Of a DNA stretch of 15,009 bases, positions 1 through 6,104 are shown piece by piece (the first letter of the stretch is position 1; each line of letters opens with the position of its first letter). The DNA is from Actinomycetota bacterium (GTDB lineage: Bacteria > Actinomycetota > Thermoleophilia > Gaiellales > Gaiellaceae): contig VAXK01000054.1 of the NCBI GenBank assembly GCA_005885565.1, forward strand, positions 1-15,009, written 5' to 3'. The notes under the pieces were generated by a model. That model did no database searches and was not told the origin of the DNA. It saw nothing but the letters and a program-made list of their open reading frames with translations. Made by a program: the position numbers and the translations under genes.

Positions 1-17
1 ACATCGTGGCGGCCTAG
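1..17 (+). CDS. 3' end of an upstream gene, probably cytochrome c maturation
   Basis: In the frame starting at base 3 the sequence reads Ile-Val-Ala-Ala and then two stop codons, TAG at 15-17 and TAG at 18-20, directly before the ATG of the thioredoxin gene at 21. This abutment suggests the last codons of a preceding operon gene. In System I operons the gene before ccmG is often ccmF, but four residues cannot identify it; that name is only contextual. Confidence 0.3.
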
Positions 18-20
18 TAG

Positions 21-581
21 ATGCCGAGGCTGGTGAAGTTGGGGGCGCAGGCGCTCGCGGTGGCCGCGGTCGCGGGGCTGTTCGCGCTGCTCGTCTGGCG
101 CGTCGTCCACCAGAACCGCAACACCGTGGCCGTGCAGGTCGCTCACGGCAAGACGGGCCCGGCGCCGGCGTTCAACCTGCCGCGGCTCGACGGCCACGGG
201 CGCGTGTCGCTCGCCTCGCTCCGCGGCAAGGCGGTGATCGTGAACTTCTGGGCGTCGTGGTGCGCGCCGTGCAAGCGGGAGGCGCCGCAGCTGGAGCGAA
301 GCTGGAAGGCGCACAGCGGCCAGGGGCTCGTCGTGCTGGGAATCGACGCGAACGACGTCTCCGGCGACGCACGGCACTTCGCGCGCAGGCTCGGGCTCAC
401 CTACCCGCTCGTCCACGCGCCGACGACGATCTGGGACGACTGGGGCGTCACCGGCGTCCCCGAGACGTTCTTCGTCGACCGTCGCGGGCGCCTCGTGGAC
501 GTCCACGTGGCCGGCCCCGTGCTCGACGGTGGAAACAAGGCACAGTTCGAGCGCGGGATCCGGCTCGCGCTCCGCTCGTGA
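21..581 (+). CDS. TlpA/CcmG (DsbE)-like membrane-anchored thioredoxin
   Basis: 186-residue protein. Residues 8-29 form an N-terminal signal anchor, so the thioredoxin domain faces the outside of the membrane. The domain begins at about residue 46 and carries the active site W80-C81-A-P-C84 and a cis-proline, P147, in a GVPETF stretch typical of CcmG/ResA. Proteins of this family keep the CXXCH cysteines of apocytochrome c reduced before heme attachment. The start is the ATG directly after the upstream tandem stop codons; no clear Shine-Dalgarno is visible, which fits translational coupling. Its stop overlaps the next start (GTGA, 578-581). The CcmH and CcdA neighbours strongly support a cytochrome c maturation role. 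A general TlpA-type disulfide reductase is the alternative. Confidence 0.9.
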   Translation: MPRLVKLGAQALAVAAVAGLFALLVWRVVHQNRNTVAVQVAHGKTGPAPAFNLPRLDGHGRVSLASLRGKAVIVNFWASWCAPCKREAPQLERSWKAHSGQGLVVLGIDANDVSGDARHFARRLGLTYPLVHAPTTIWDDWGVTGVPETFFVDRRGRLVDVHVAGPVLDGGNKAQFERGIRLALRS

Positions 582-1030
582 GGCTGCTGGCGGCGGCCGC
601 GCTCGCGCTCGCGCTTGCCGCGCCGGCGCTTGCCAGCGACGCGCACCCGACGCTCGCCGAGCTCGAGGGCCAGGTCATGTGCCCGATCTGCCACACGACC
701 CTCGACCAGTCGAACTCGGCGGCGGCGCAGCGGATCAAGGCGTTCATCGTCCGTCGCATCCGGGCCGGCGACTCGAAGAGCGAGATCGAGGATCGGCTGG
801 TGCGCGACTTTGGCCCGTCGATCCTCGCTCAGCCGCCGAAGCGGGGCTTCGACCTGCTGGCGTGGCTGCTCCCGATCTGCGGGCTCCTTGTCGGTGCCCT
901 TGCGGTCGGCTTCGCCGCCTGGCGGTGGACGAGGACCCGCGAGCCGGAACGCGCGCTCGCAGCGGTCGGCCCGCTCGACCCGCAGCTCGAGCGGCGGCTC
1001 GACGAGGAGCTCCGCCGCTTCGACGAATGA
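578..1030 (+). CDS. ccmH: CcmH-type cytochrome c maturation protein
   Basis: 150 residues from GTG 578, which overlaps the thioredoxin stop by four bases. A longer ORF in this frame begins at 257, but its first part lies inside the previous gene and is a shadow. From GTG the protein starts with a signal peptide (about residues 1-19, ending Ala-Leu-Ala-Ser). A CcmH domain follows, with the redox motif C35-P-I-C38, then a three-helix region rich in charged residues, a transmembrane helix at about 93-115, and a cytoplasmic tail of alternating Arg and Glu. CcmH takes part in reduction of, and heme delivery to, apocytochrome c with CcmF and CcmG. The stop overlaps the next start (ATGA, 1027-1030). 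The family call is secure; the domain is short, as in the CcmH/CycL half of the family, with no TPR (CcmI) part. Confidence 0.9.
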   Translation: MRLLAAAALALALAAPALASDAHPTLAELEGQVMCPICHTTLDQSNSAAAQRIKAFIVRRIRAGDSKSEIEDRLVRDFGPSILAQPPKRGFDLLAWLLPICGLLVGALAVGFAAWRWTRTREPERALAAVGPLDPQLERRLDEELRRFDE

Positions 1031-1734
1031 TCGGACGAATCCCCGTCGCCTTCGCCGCCGGGCTCGTGTCGTTCCTCGCCCCCTGCGTGCTGCCGCTCGT
1101 GCCGGGCTACCTCTCGGCCGTGTCGGCCGTGGACGCGGGCCGGCTCGGCGAGCGGGGGGTCTCGCGCCGCGTCCTCGTCTCCAGCATCCCGTTCGTCCTC
1201 GGCTTCACCGCCGTGTTCGTCGCGCTCGGGACCGGGGTCGCAGCCGCCGGCGGGCTCCTTCCGCCTCGGTCGCAGGAGGAGATCGCCGGCTTCGTCGTCG
1301 TCGTCTTCGGCCTCGCCTTCATGGGCCTGCTCCCGTGGCCGGAGCGGCTCGTCGCGCCGGGACTCCTGAGCGGCGCCCGCCGGAGCCGGTCGAACGTGCT
1401 GCTCGGCGGCGCCTTCGGGGTGTGCGCGGCGCCGTGCATCGGGCCGGTGCTGGCCTCGACGCTCGCGCTCGCGTCGAACACGAGCACGGTCGCGCAAGGC
1501 TCGGTGCTCCTGCTCGCCTACTCGGCAGGGCTCGCCCTGCCGTTCCTCGCCACGGGGCTCGCCTTCAGCCAGGCGATGGGCGCGTTCCGTTGGCTCCGCG
1601 ACCGCTACCGAGCGATCCAGATCGGCAGCGGTGCGACCCTCGTCGCGCTGGGGCTCCTGCTCTTCTTCGACCGCTTCTGGTGGCTGCGCGTCGGCCTGAA
1701 CCACGCCCTTCAAGCCGTGGGCCTTTCGGACTAG
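1027..1734 (+). CDS. ccdA: CcdA-like thiol:disulfide transport membrane protein
   Basis: 235 residues with about six hydrophobic segments. Two family motifs are visible: a proline-flanked cysteine near the N-terminus (C20 in a PCVLPLVPGY segment) and a second one at C137 (PCIGPVL). These cysteines relay electrons from cytoplasmic thioredoxin across the membrane to extracytoplasmic thioredoxin-like proteins, here most likely the CcmG-like product two genes upstream. The ATG start overlaps the ccmH stop by four bases, so the three genes look translationally coupled. The gene ends about 110 bases before the convergent DUF309 gene, with a hairpin right after the stop. Length matches the short CcdA family rather than the much longer DsbD. 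Confidence 0.92.
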   Translation: MIGRIPVAFAAGLVSFLAPCVLPLVPGYLSAVSAVDAGRLGERGVSRRVLVSSIPFVLGFTAVFVALGTGVAAAGGLLPPRSQEEIAGFVVVVFGLAFMGLLPWPERLVAPGLLSGARRSRSNVLLGGAFGVCAAPCIGPVLASTLALASNTSTVAQGSVLLLAYSAGLALPFLATGLAFSQAMGAFRWLRDRYRAIQIGSGATLVALGLLLFFDRFWWLRVGLNHALQAVGLSD

Positions 1735-1737
1735 TCC

Positions 1738-1752
1738 CGGTGGCAGCCACCG
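1738..1752. terminator. Hairpin copy 1, downstream of ccdA
   Basis: Perfect inverted repeat CGGTGG-CAG-CCACCG four bases after the ccdA stop codon. The 6-bp stem is GC-rich with a three-base loop. No T-run follows (the next bases are TCACGGAAGTTTG), so termination is inferred from position. An identical 15-base copy lies at 1814-1828. Confidence 0.45.
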
Positions 1753-1774
1753 TCACGGAAGTTTGACGGCGGCC

Positions 1775-1790
1775 GCGAAGCCGGCTTCGC
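1775..1790. repeat. Perfect 16-bp palindrome between two hairpins
   Basis: GCGAAGCCGGCTTCGC is fully self-complementary and lies between the two CGGTGG-CAG-CCACCG hairpins in the convergent ccdA/DUF309 gap. It could add to bidirectional termination or be a protein-binding site. Nothing else in this gap looks coding. Confidence 0.4.
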
Positions 1791-1813
1791 TGCGACGTTC
1801 GGGGCACGCGTCT

Positions 1814-1828
1814 CGGTGGCAGCCACCG
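1814..1828. terminator. Hairpin copy 2, downstream of the DUF309 gene
   Basis: Same 15 bases as at 1738-1752, again followed by a CGT(C/G)ACG-like sequence. It lies 17 bases beyond the stop of the convergent DUF309 gene on the minus strand. Each of the two convergent genes therefore meets one copy near its 3' end, which suggests termination or transcript protection. A REP-like dispersed repeat is an alternative. Confidence 0.45.
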
Positions 1829-1844
1829 TGACGAAACGCGCACG

Positions 1845-2201
1845 TCAGAGCCGCGGCGGGGCGAGGTCGAGCGAGCCGCCGCGGACGACGGCCGCCGCCG
1901 CGCGAACCTGCTCCAGCACCGAGGCGACCTCGACGCCCTCGTGCCGCGGCGCGTACCCCCCGAGCCGCCGCGCCGCCTTCTCGAGCTGCCGCTCGCAGCC
2001 GACCCGGTTGCCGCGGCCGGCCTGGTACCACGCGACGGCGACGTGGACGAGCCCCTGGTAGAAGTCCCGCTCCTCCGCCGGTGCGGCGCGCCACGCAAGC
2101 TCGAGCTCCTCGTGCGCGGCAAAGAACTCGCCGCGGCGAATCAGCTCCAAGCCACGCTCAAAGTGCGACCTTGACCTCGCCGTCCTCGACGCGTACCTCA
2201 T
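1845..2201 (-). CDS. DUF309 family protein
   Basis: 118 residues from ATG 2201. The recognisable core is F14-x-x-G-L-E-L-I followed by an H30-E-E-L-E-x-x-W segment and then a DFYQGLVHVAVAWYQ helix near residues 47-60. This matches the all-helical DUF309 family, whose biochemical function is unknown. From this start the gene overlaps the upstream Rieske gene by 44 bases. The first 12 residues are Arg/Ser-rich and unlike the family, so the true start may be later, for example the TTG codon (Leu18) just past the Rieske stop. Co-orientation and overlap indicate cotranscription with the Rieske gene. Confidence 0.75.
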   Translation of the reverse strand: MRYASRTARSRSHFERGLELIRRGEFFAAHEELELAWRAAPAEERDFYQGLVHVAVAWYQAGRGNRVGCERQLEKAARRLGGYAPRHEGVEVASVLEQVRAAAAVVRGGSLDLAPPRL

Positions 2202-2466
2202 ACGTCTGGAGCCGGATCGCGCGGTCGAACTCGTTCTCGCCGGTCCGGAGGTCGTACTGCCAGCCGTGCCACGGGCACGTGAGGACGTGGTCGTCGACCC
2301 GTCCCTCGCCGAGCGGCCCGTGGAGGTGGAGGCACGCGTGCTGGGTGGCGTAGAACTCGCCGTCGACGTGGGCGAGCGCGATCTCCTCCTCGCCCGCCCG
2401 CACCGTCCGCACCGAGCCGGGCGGCACCTCCTCGACCCGGGCCACGGTCACGTACCGGTCGGCCAT
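2158..2466 (-). CDS. Rieske [2Fe-2S] ferredoxin-like protein
   Basis: 102 residues from ATG 2466. Both cluster-binding motifs are present: C45-L-H47 and C64-P-W-H67, followed by GWQYDLRTGE. These two Cys and two His bind a [2Fe-2S] cluster. There is no signal peptide or membrane anchor, so this is a small soluble Rieske protein. Such proteins act as electron carriers for dioxygenases, or resemble the small subunit of nitrite reductase (NirD). A longer frame extends upstream to 2649, but that part lies under the divergent gene and gives no family-like sequence. The partner is unknown, and no oxygenase is encoded here. DUF309 follows with an overlap. Confidence 0.88.
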   Translation of the reverse strand: MADRYVTVARVEEVPPGSVRTVRAGEEEIALAHVDGEFYATQHACLHLHGPLGEGRVDDHVLTCPWHGWQYDLRTGENEFDRAIRLQTYEVRVEDGEVKVAL

Positions 2467-2488
2467 GGCGGCGAGGCTAACAAAAGGG

Positions 2489-2518
2489 TTGAGAAACGCC
2501 TGCGCGCGGCGGTACGCT
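2489..2518 (+). promoter_or_regulatory. Predicted sigma-70-like promoter, probably leaderless
   Basis: TTGAGA at 2489-2494, an 18-base spacer, then TACGCT at 2513-2518. The -35 box matches the consensus at five of six positions, and the -10 keeps TA...T. The GTG start at 2525 lies six bases past the -10, where transcription itself should begin, so the mRNA would be leaderless; no Shine-Dalgarno is present. This is the 58-base gap shared with the divergent Rieske gene. Confidence 0.5.
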
Positions 2519-2524
2519 GCCGCC

Positions 2525-2839
2525 GTGGCGACGATCCTGCTGGCAGGCGTCGACCTCTTCTTTCGGGGCAAGCTCGAAGCCCTTCTCCCCGAGCACCACC
2601 TGATCACGACCGACGGCGTCGGGAACCCGGACCTCGTGATCTGCGACATCGCGAGGATCGAGCCGGAAGAGGTCGCGGACGCCTATCCGGACGTCCCGAT
2701 CCTCGGCTTCACGAACCACACGGACACGGCCGGGCTGCGCGCCGGGAAGACCGCCGGCTTCGACCAGGTGGTGGTCAAATCGGCGCTTGCAGAGCGGGGA
2801 AGGGACGTCGTCGGGGAGCTCTTGGCGTCGCTAGAGTAG
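2525..2839 (+). CDS. Small receiver-like (CheY-fold) protein
   Basis: 104 residues from GTG 2525; ATG 2465 in the same frame would add an Arg/Ala-rich stretch with no strand-like start. The protein is a stand-alone receiver-like domain. It has a hydrophobic first strand ending G-V-D10, a third strand DLVICD41 with the aspartate in the phospho-acceptor place, T63 after strand four and K85 after strand five. The usual double acidic pair at the end of strand one is reduced to one Asp, so Mg2+ binding and phosphorylation are uncertain. There is no output domain. It sits six bases before the ferredoxin gene and probably shares its transcript. A protein-protein interaction role is an inference. Confidence 0.65.
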   Translation: MATILLAGVDLFFRGKLEALLPEHHLITTDGVGNPDLVICDIARIEPEEVADAYPDVPILGFTNHTDTAGLRAGKTAGFDQVVVKSALAERGRDVVGELLASLE

Positions 2840-2845
2840 ACCGCC

Positions 2846-3151
2846 GTGACGTACATCATCGCCGAGCCCTGCATCGACATCAAAGACCGCTCCTGCGTCG
2901 ACGTCTGCCCGGTCGACTGCATCCACGAAGCCGATCGGATCCTCGTCATCGACCCGGAGGAGTGCATCGACTGCGGGGCCTGCGAGCCGGAGTGCCCGGT
3001 GGAGGCGATCTTCCCCGAGGACGCGCTCCCGGACAAATGGGAGCCGTTCGTCGAGATCAACTACGCCTACGGAAAGGGCATGGACGTCGTGAACCAGCTC
3101 ACGGACGCGTACGCGACGGAGCACGACGTCCAGAACCCCCCGCTGGAATAG
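2846..3151 (+). CDS. fdxA: 7Fe ferredoxin, FdxA type
   Basis: 101 residues from GTG 2846. The cysteine pattern matches Azotobacter FdI/mycobacterial FdxA. C9, C17 and C50 should bind a [3Fe-4S] cluster, and C21, C40, C43 and C46 a [4Fe-4S] cluster; C25 is the usual free cysteine. As in other actinobacterial members, the additional N-terminal cysteine of FdI (position 12) is replaced, here by Ile. The tail past residue 70 includes an aromatic-rich NYAYGKG segment. It is a soluble low-potential electron carrier. It lies between a receiver-like gene and a VOC gene on the same strand and may serve the FAD enzyme further downstream, but the partner is not shown by sequence. Confidence 0.92.
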   Translation: MTYIIAEPCIDIKDRSCVDVCPVDCIHEADRILVIDPEECIDCGACEPECPVEAIFPEDALPDKWEPFVEINYAYGKGMDVVNQLTDAYATEHDVQNPPLE

Positions 3152-3179
3152 CGGCGCCCCGAGGTCGTTGAACTAGCCC

Positions 3180-3881
3180 ATGCATCCGAAGACGCTGGAC
3201 CACGTCGCCATGTGGGTCGCCGACCGCGACCCGATCGCCGACCTCCTCACCGAGAACGTCGGCATGCACGTCATCGACCGCACCGACGCCTTCACGCTCG
3301 TCGGCTCCGACGCGCGCCGCGGCAAGCTGACGCTCTTCGCCGCCGAGGGGCCGCGGGCGCGCGGCGCCCTCGCGCACGTCGCGCTGCGCGTGAACGACCT
3401 CGAAGCCGCGCTCGAGCGGCTTCCGGAGGAGCTTCCCGTCGAGCGGCCCCGCCCGGGCGAGGCGTACTTCGACGTGCGGGAGGGCCTGCGCCTCGGCCTC
3501 GTCGAAGGCCCCACCGACGTCGACTACGACCTCGACCATGCGGCGCTCTTCTCCGCCCGCCCGCGGGAGACGGCCGAGGAGTACGAGCGGCTGGGCTTCG
3601 AGCCGGCGGAGCCCGGTCCGTCGGGCGCGCCGCGCGTCGAGGTAGGGGGCGCCTATGTGGAGTTCCACGAGGGCGAGCCCGGCGACCCGGACCGGCCGCT
3701 CCTGAATCACCTCGCGGTGCTCGTCGACTCCGCCGAAGACCACATCGAAGAAGCGCGCGACACCGGCATCGAGATCGACAACGTGGTCGACGCCCCGAAC
3801 ACGTACGCGGTGTTCCTCTGGGGGCCCGAGCGCGTACGCGTCGAGTACGTCGAGCACAAGCCGACCTTCTCCCTGACCTGA
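3180..3881 (+). CDS. VOC-superfamily (glyoxalase/extradiol dioxygenase-like) protein
   Basis: 233 residues from ATG 3180. The protein shows four beta-alpha-beta-type modules, each opening with a conserved-looking His: LDH8, LAH66, LDH120 and LNH177. It ends with a VRVEY strand containing E222. That is the layout of two-domain vicinal-oxygen-chelate enzymes, in which two His and a Glu bind a divalent metal: extradiol dioxygenases, glyoxalase I and related isomerases. Which ligands are really used, and the substrate, cannot be told from the sequence. It starts 28 bases after the ferredoxin gene, and its TGA overlaps the presumed CTG start of the FAD oxidoreductase, so joint expression is likely. 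Confidence 0.8.
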   Translation: MHPKTLDHVAMWVADRDPIADLLTENVGMHVIDRTDAFTLVGSDARRGKLTLFAAEGPRARGALAHVALRVNDLEAALERLPEELPVERPRPGEAYFDVREGLRLGLVEGPTDVDYDLDHAALFSARPRETAEEYERLGFEPAEPGPSGAPRVEVGGAYVEFHEGEPGDPDRPLLNHLAVLVDSAEDHIEEARDTGIEIDNVVDAPNTYAVFLWGPERVRVEYVEHKPTFSLT

Positions 3882-4960
3882 GAATCGCGGGCGCCGGCAT
3901 GGCCGGTCTGGTCGCGGCGGCTCGCTCGCGCGAGCTCGGCGCGTCGCCCGGCGTCTTCGAGAAGGGCGACCGGCCGGGTGGGTCGATGCTCCTCTCGAGC
4001 TGCGTGATCTGGCGCTACCGCACCTTCGAGGACTTCCGCGCCGAGTGCCCCGGCGGCGACCCGGAGCTCCAGCGGCTCGTGTTCGAGCGCCTCGACGACG
4101 GCATCGCCTGGCTCGAGTCGCTGGGCGCGCCGGTCACCGAGCGCGAGACCGGGAACCCGCGCACCGTCGGCAAGCGCTTCGACCCGCGCGGCCTGACCGA
4201 CGCGCTCGTCCGCGCGGCCGGCGAGATCCGGCTCGGCCGGACGCTTCCGGAGGCGGACGCGCCCCTTCTGCTCGCGACCGGTGGATTCCAAGGCTCGCCG
4301 GAGCTCGTCGAGCGCTACGTCCGTCCGGCCGCGCCGCTCCGCCTGCGCGCCAATCGGTGGAGCGCGGGCGACGGCCTTCGACTCGGGCTCGAGTGCGGCG
4401 CGACGACCACGGCCGGAATGGACGAGTTCTACGGCCGGAACATGCCCGACGCGCCCTTCGACGAGAACCAGTTCGTCCCGCTCGCGCAGCTCTACGGCCG
4501 CTTCGCGCGCGTCTTCAACGAGCGCGGGGAGGAGTTCTTCGCCGGCCGCGAGGTCTCGTGGTCGGAGACGGACCTCGTCCAGGCGACCGCTCGCCAGCCC
4601 GGCGCACGCGCGTGGTACGTCCTCGACGACGACGCGCTCGAGCAGCGGGTGCGCGACCGAACCGTCGCCGAGATGGTCGCGCTCGCGCCGACGGCGGTCG
4701 ACCCGGCCGAGCTGCCGTTCCCAGCCCCATCGGGCGCGAGGGTCGCGGTCCGCGTCGCCCCTGGGATCACGCACACGATCGGCGGCCTGCGAATCGACAC
4801 ACAGGCGCGCGTACTCGACGAGGCGATGAAGCCCATCGACGGCCTCTACGCGGCCGGCGCCGACGCGGGCGGCATCTCGACCGGCGGCTACGCGAGCGGC
4901 CTGGCCGCCGCGCTCGTCTTGGGCCGGATCGCCGCCGAGAGCGCCCTACGAGCCCTGTAG
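3878..4960 (+). CDS. FAD-dependent oxidoreductase (fumarate reductase/3-ketosteroid dehydrogenase-like flavoprotein)
   Basis: About 360 residues if translation begins at CTG 3878. The protein opens with a beta strand and dinucleotide-binding G5-A-G7-M-A-G10, then an acidic strand end (VFEKG) and a PGGS segment. The C-terminus has GLYAAGADAGG followed by GGYASG, the typical FAD-closing motif of FAD_binding_2 proteins. The first ATG, at 3899, falls inside the glycine motif and would remove it. No ATG, GTG or TTG occurs in frame between about 3782 and 3899, so CTG 3878, in a CTGA overlap with the VOC stop, is the best start. At 360 residues it is shorter than the usual 450-550, suggesting a reduced substrate-cap domain. 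Substrate unknown; cotranscription with VOC and ferredoxin is likely. Confidence 0.8.
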   Translation: MRIAGAGMAGLVAAARSRELGASPGVFEKGDRPGGSMLLSSCVIWRYRTFEDFRAECPGGDPELQRLVFERLDDGIAWLESLGAPVTERETGNPRTVGKRFDPRGLTDALVRAAGEIRLGRTLPEADAPLLLATGGFQGSPELVERYVRPAAPLRLRANRWSAGDGLRLGLECGATTTAGMDEFYGRNMPDAPFDENQFVPLAQLYGRFARVFNERGEEFFAGREVSWSETDLVQATARQPGARAWYVLDDDALEQRVRDRTVAEMVALAPTAVDPAELPFPAPSGARVAVRVAPGITHTIGGLRIDTQARVLDEAMKPIDGLYAAGADAGGISTGGYASGLAAALVLGRIAAESALRAL

Positions 4961-5134
4961 ATAGGCGCACGGCCGGTCGTCGCCGGGGAGCGGCGACACG
5001 CCGACCTTCGTCACCCGCATCGTCTCGCCGTCGGCCTCGACTTCGGAGCCGACGGCGGGAAGCTCGCCTTCGCTCTCGCGGATCTCGTAGCCGGTCGGCT
5101 TCCAGACGAAGAGCAGGTAGCGCCCGTCCGACAC
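4946..5134 (-). CDS. Small hypothetical protein after the two-component genes
   Basis: 62 residues from GTG 5134, ten bases after the histidine kinase stop and on the same strand. The sequence reads like a compact beta-rich protein: an aromatic start (YLLFVWKPTGYE), an acidic middle and a VTKVGVSPLPGDDRPCAYLQ end. There is no signal peptide or membrane segment. I do not recognise a named family. Its 3' end overlaps the 3' end of the convergent FAD oxidoreductase gene by 15 bases. The amino-acid composition is balanced, unlike the Arg-rich shadow frames, which supports a real gene. It is probably the last gene of the regulator-kinase operon. Confidence 0.65.
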   Translation of the reverse strand: MSDGRYLLFVWKPTGYEIRESEGELPAVGSEVEADGETMRVTKVGVSPLPGDDRPCAYLQGS

Positions 5135-5144
5135 GCGCGCGATG

Positions 5145-6101
5145 TTAACGGCGCTCGGTGTAGGGCGGCAGGAGCACGTGGACGGTCGTGCCGCCGTCTG
5201 CGCCCTGGTCGATCGAGAGCCGCCCGTTGAGGGTGCGCGCCCGCTCGGCGATCGCGTCGAAGCTCCGGCGGCGCCGCTCCCCCGGGGCGTCGTCGGAGAT
5301 GGCCGTGTCGAAGCCGCCGTCCCCGGTGCGCTCCACGCGGATCGAGATCCGCTTCGGAGGGCCGCGCCGGACGGCCTGGTTCAGCGCTTCGCGGATGATC
5401 TGGTAGACGCCCGCCTGGGCCTTCTCGGACAGGGCCTCGGCGGAGTCGACGTCGACGTCGATCTGGATCTTGTTCGCGAGTGCGACGCTCTCGGCGAGCG
5501 CGCGCAGCGCGGGGCTGAAGCCCTGGTCGCGGAGGACGACGGGCTCGAGGCTGAACGAGAGGTCGCGCAGCGAGCGGATCGTCTCGCGGTGGCGGGCGAG
5601 GGCGCTCGCGGTGATGCTCTTCGCGTCGTCGAGCCTGCCCTCGTCGATCGCGGCGCCGACGGCGTCGAGCATCAGCGCGATCCCGGACATCGACTGGACG
5701 GCCCCGTCGTGGAGCTCGTCCGCAAGCCGCCGCCGCTCGCCCTGCTCGGCGGTGATCAGCTGCTCTGAGAGCCGCGCCTGCTCGGCGAGGAGGCGCGCGT
5801 TCTCGCTCGCTCGGACGGCGAAGTCCGCCAGCACCGTGGCGCGCGCCACGTCGACGCGCTGGAAAGGCCGCTCGCGCTCCAGCCGCAGGACGCCGAGCTC
5901 GCGGTCGTGCGCCCGCAGCGGCACCTCGAGCCGGTGCCCGTTCGAGGCCGGGTCCGGCGCCGGCTCGTCCGCCAGCGCGGCTTGCGCCCCGAAGAGCCGT
6001 TCCGCCTCCGCGCGGGCCCGCTCGAGCACCTCGTCCGTCGGCGTCGCGGAGATCGCGCCCATCGACTCGACGAGGAGCTCGAGGAAGTTCGGTTCGGCCA
6101 C
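5145..6101 (-). CDS. NarL/DegS-type sensor histidine kinase (HisKA_3)
   Basis: 318 residues from GTG 6101. The N-terminal 105 residues look like a GAF-type sensor domain with no membrane segment, so the kinase is probably cytosolic. A coiled linker leads to the HisKA_3 dimerisation helix with ERRRLADELH131DG; H131 is the phosphorylation site. The ATPase domain is recognisable, with REALN241, ISDD271APG and a GGTTVHVLLP end, but its N-box lacks the usual following K/RH and its D-box lacks the normal DxGxG. Activity may be weak or atypical. It begins three bases after the response-regulator stop and is surely its partner. The signal sensed is unknown. Confidence 0.88.
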   Translation of the reverse strand: MAEPNFLELLVESMGAISATPTDEVLERARAEAERLFGAQAALADEPAPDPASNGHRLEVPLRAHDRELGVLRLERERPFQRVDVARATVLADFAVRASENARLLAEQARLSEQLITAEQGERRRLADELHDGAVQSMSGIALMLDAVGAAIDEGRLDDAKSITASALARHRETIRSLRDLSFSLEPVVLRDQGFSPALRALAESVALANKIQIDVDVDSAEALSEKAQAGVYQIIREALNQAVRRGPPKRISIRVERTGDGGFDTAISDDAPGERRRRSFDAIAERARTLNGRLSIDQGADGGTTVHVLLPPYTERR

Positions 6102-6104
6102 GCG

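Noticed and set aside
257..577. N-terminal extension of the CcmH frame
   Set aside because: It lies inside the thioredoxin gene and has shadow composition; GTG 578 directly precedes a signal peptide.
2845..3151. Plain 2x[4Fe-4S] bacterial ferredoxin
   Set aside because: The first motif is C-x7-C-x3-C, not C-x2-C-x2-C, which points to the 7Fe type with a [3Fe-4S] cluster.
3212..3877. Long upstream extension of the FAD oxidoreductase frame from GTG 3212
   Set aside because: The sequence in this stretch is Arg/Pro/Ala-rich and is the shadow of the VOC gene; family similarity begins only at about 3878.
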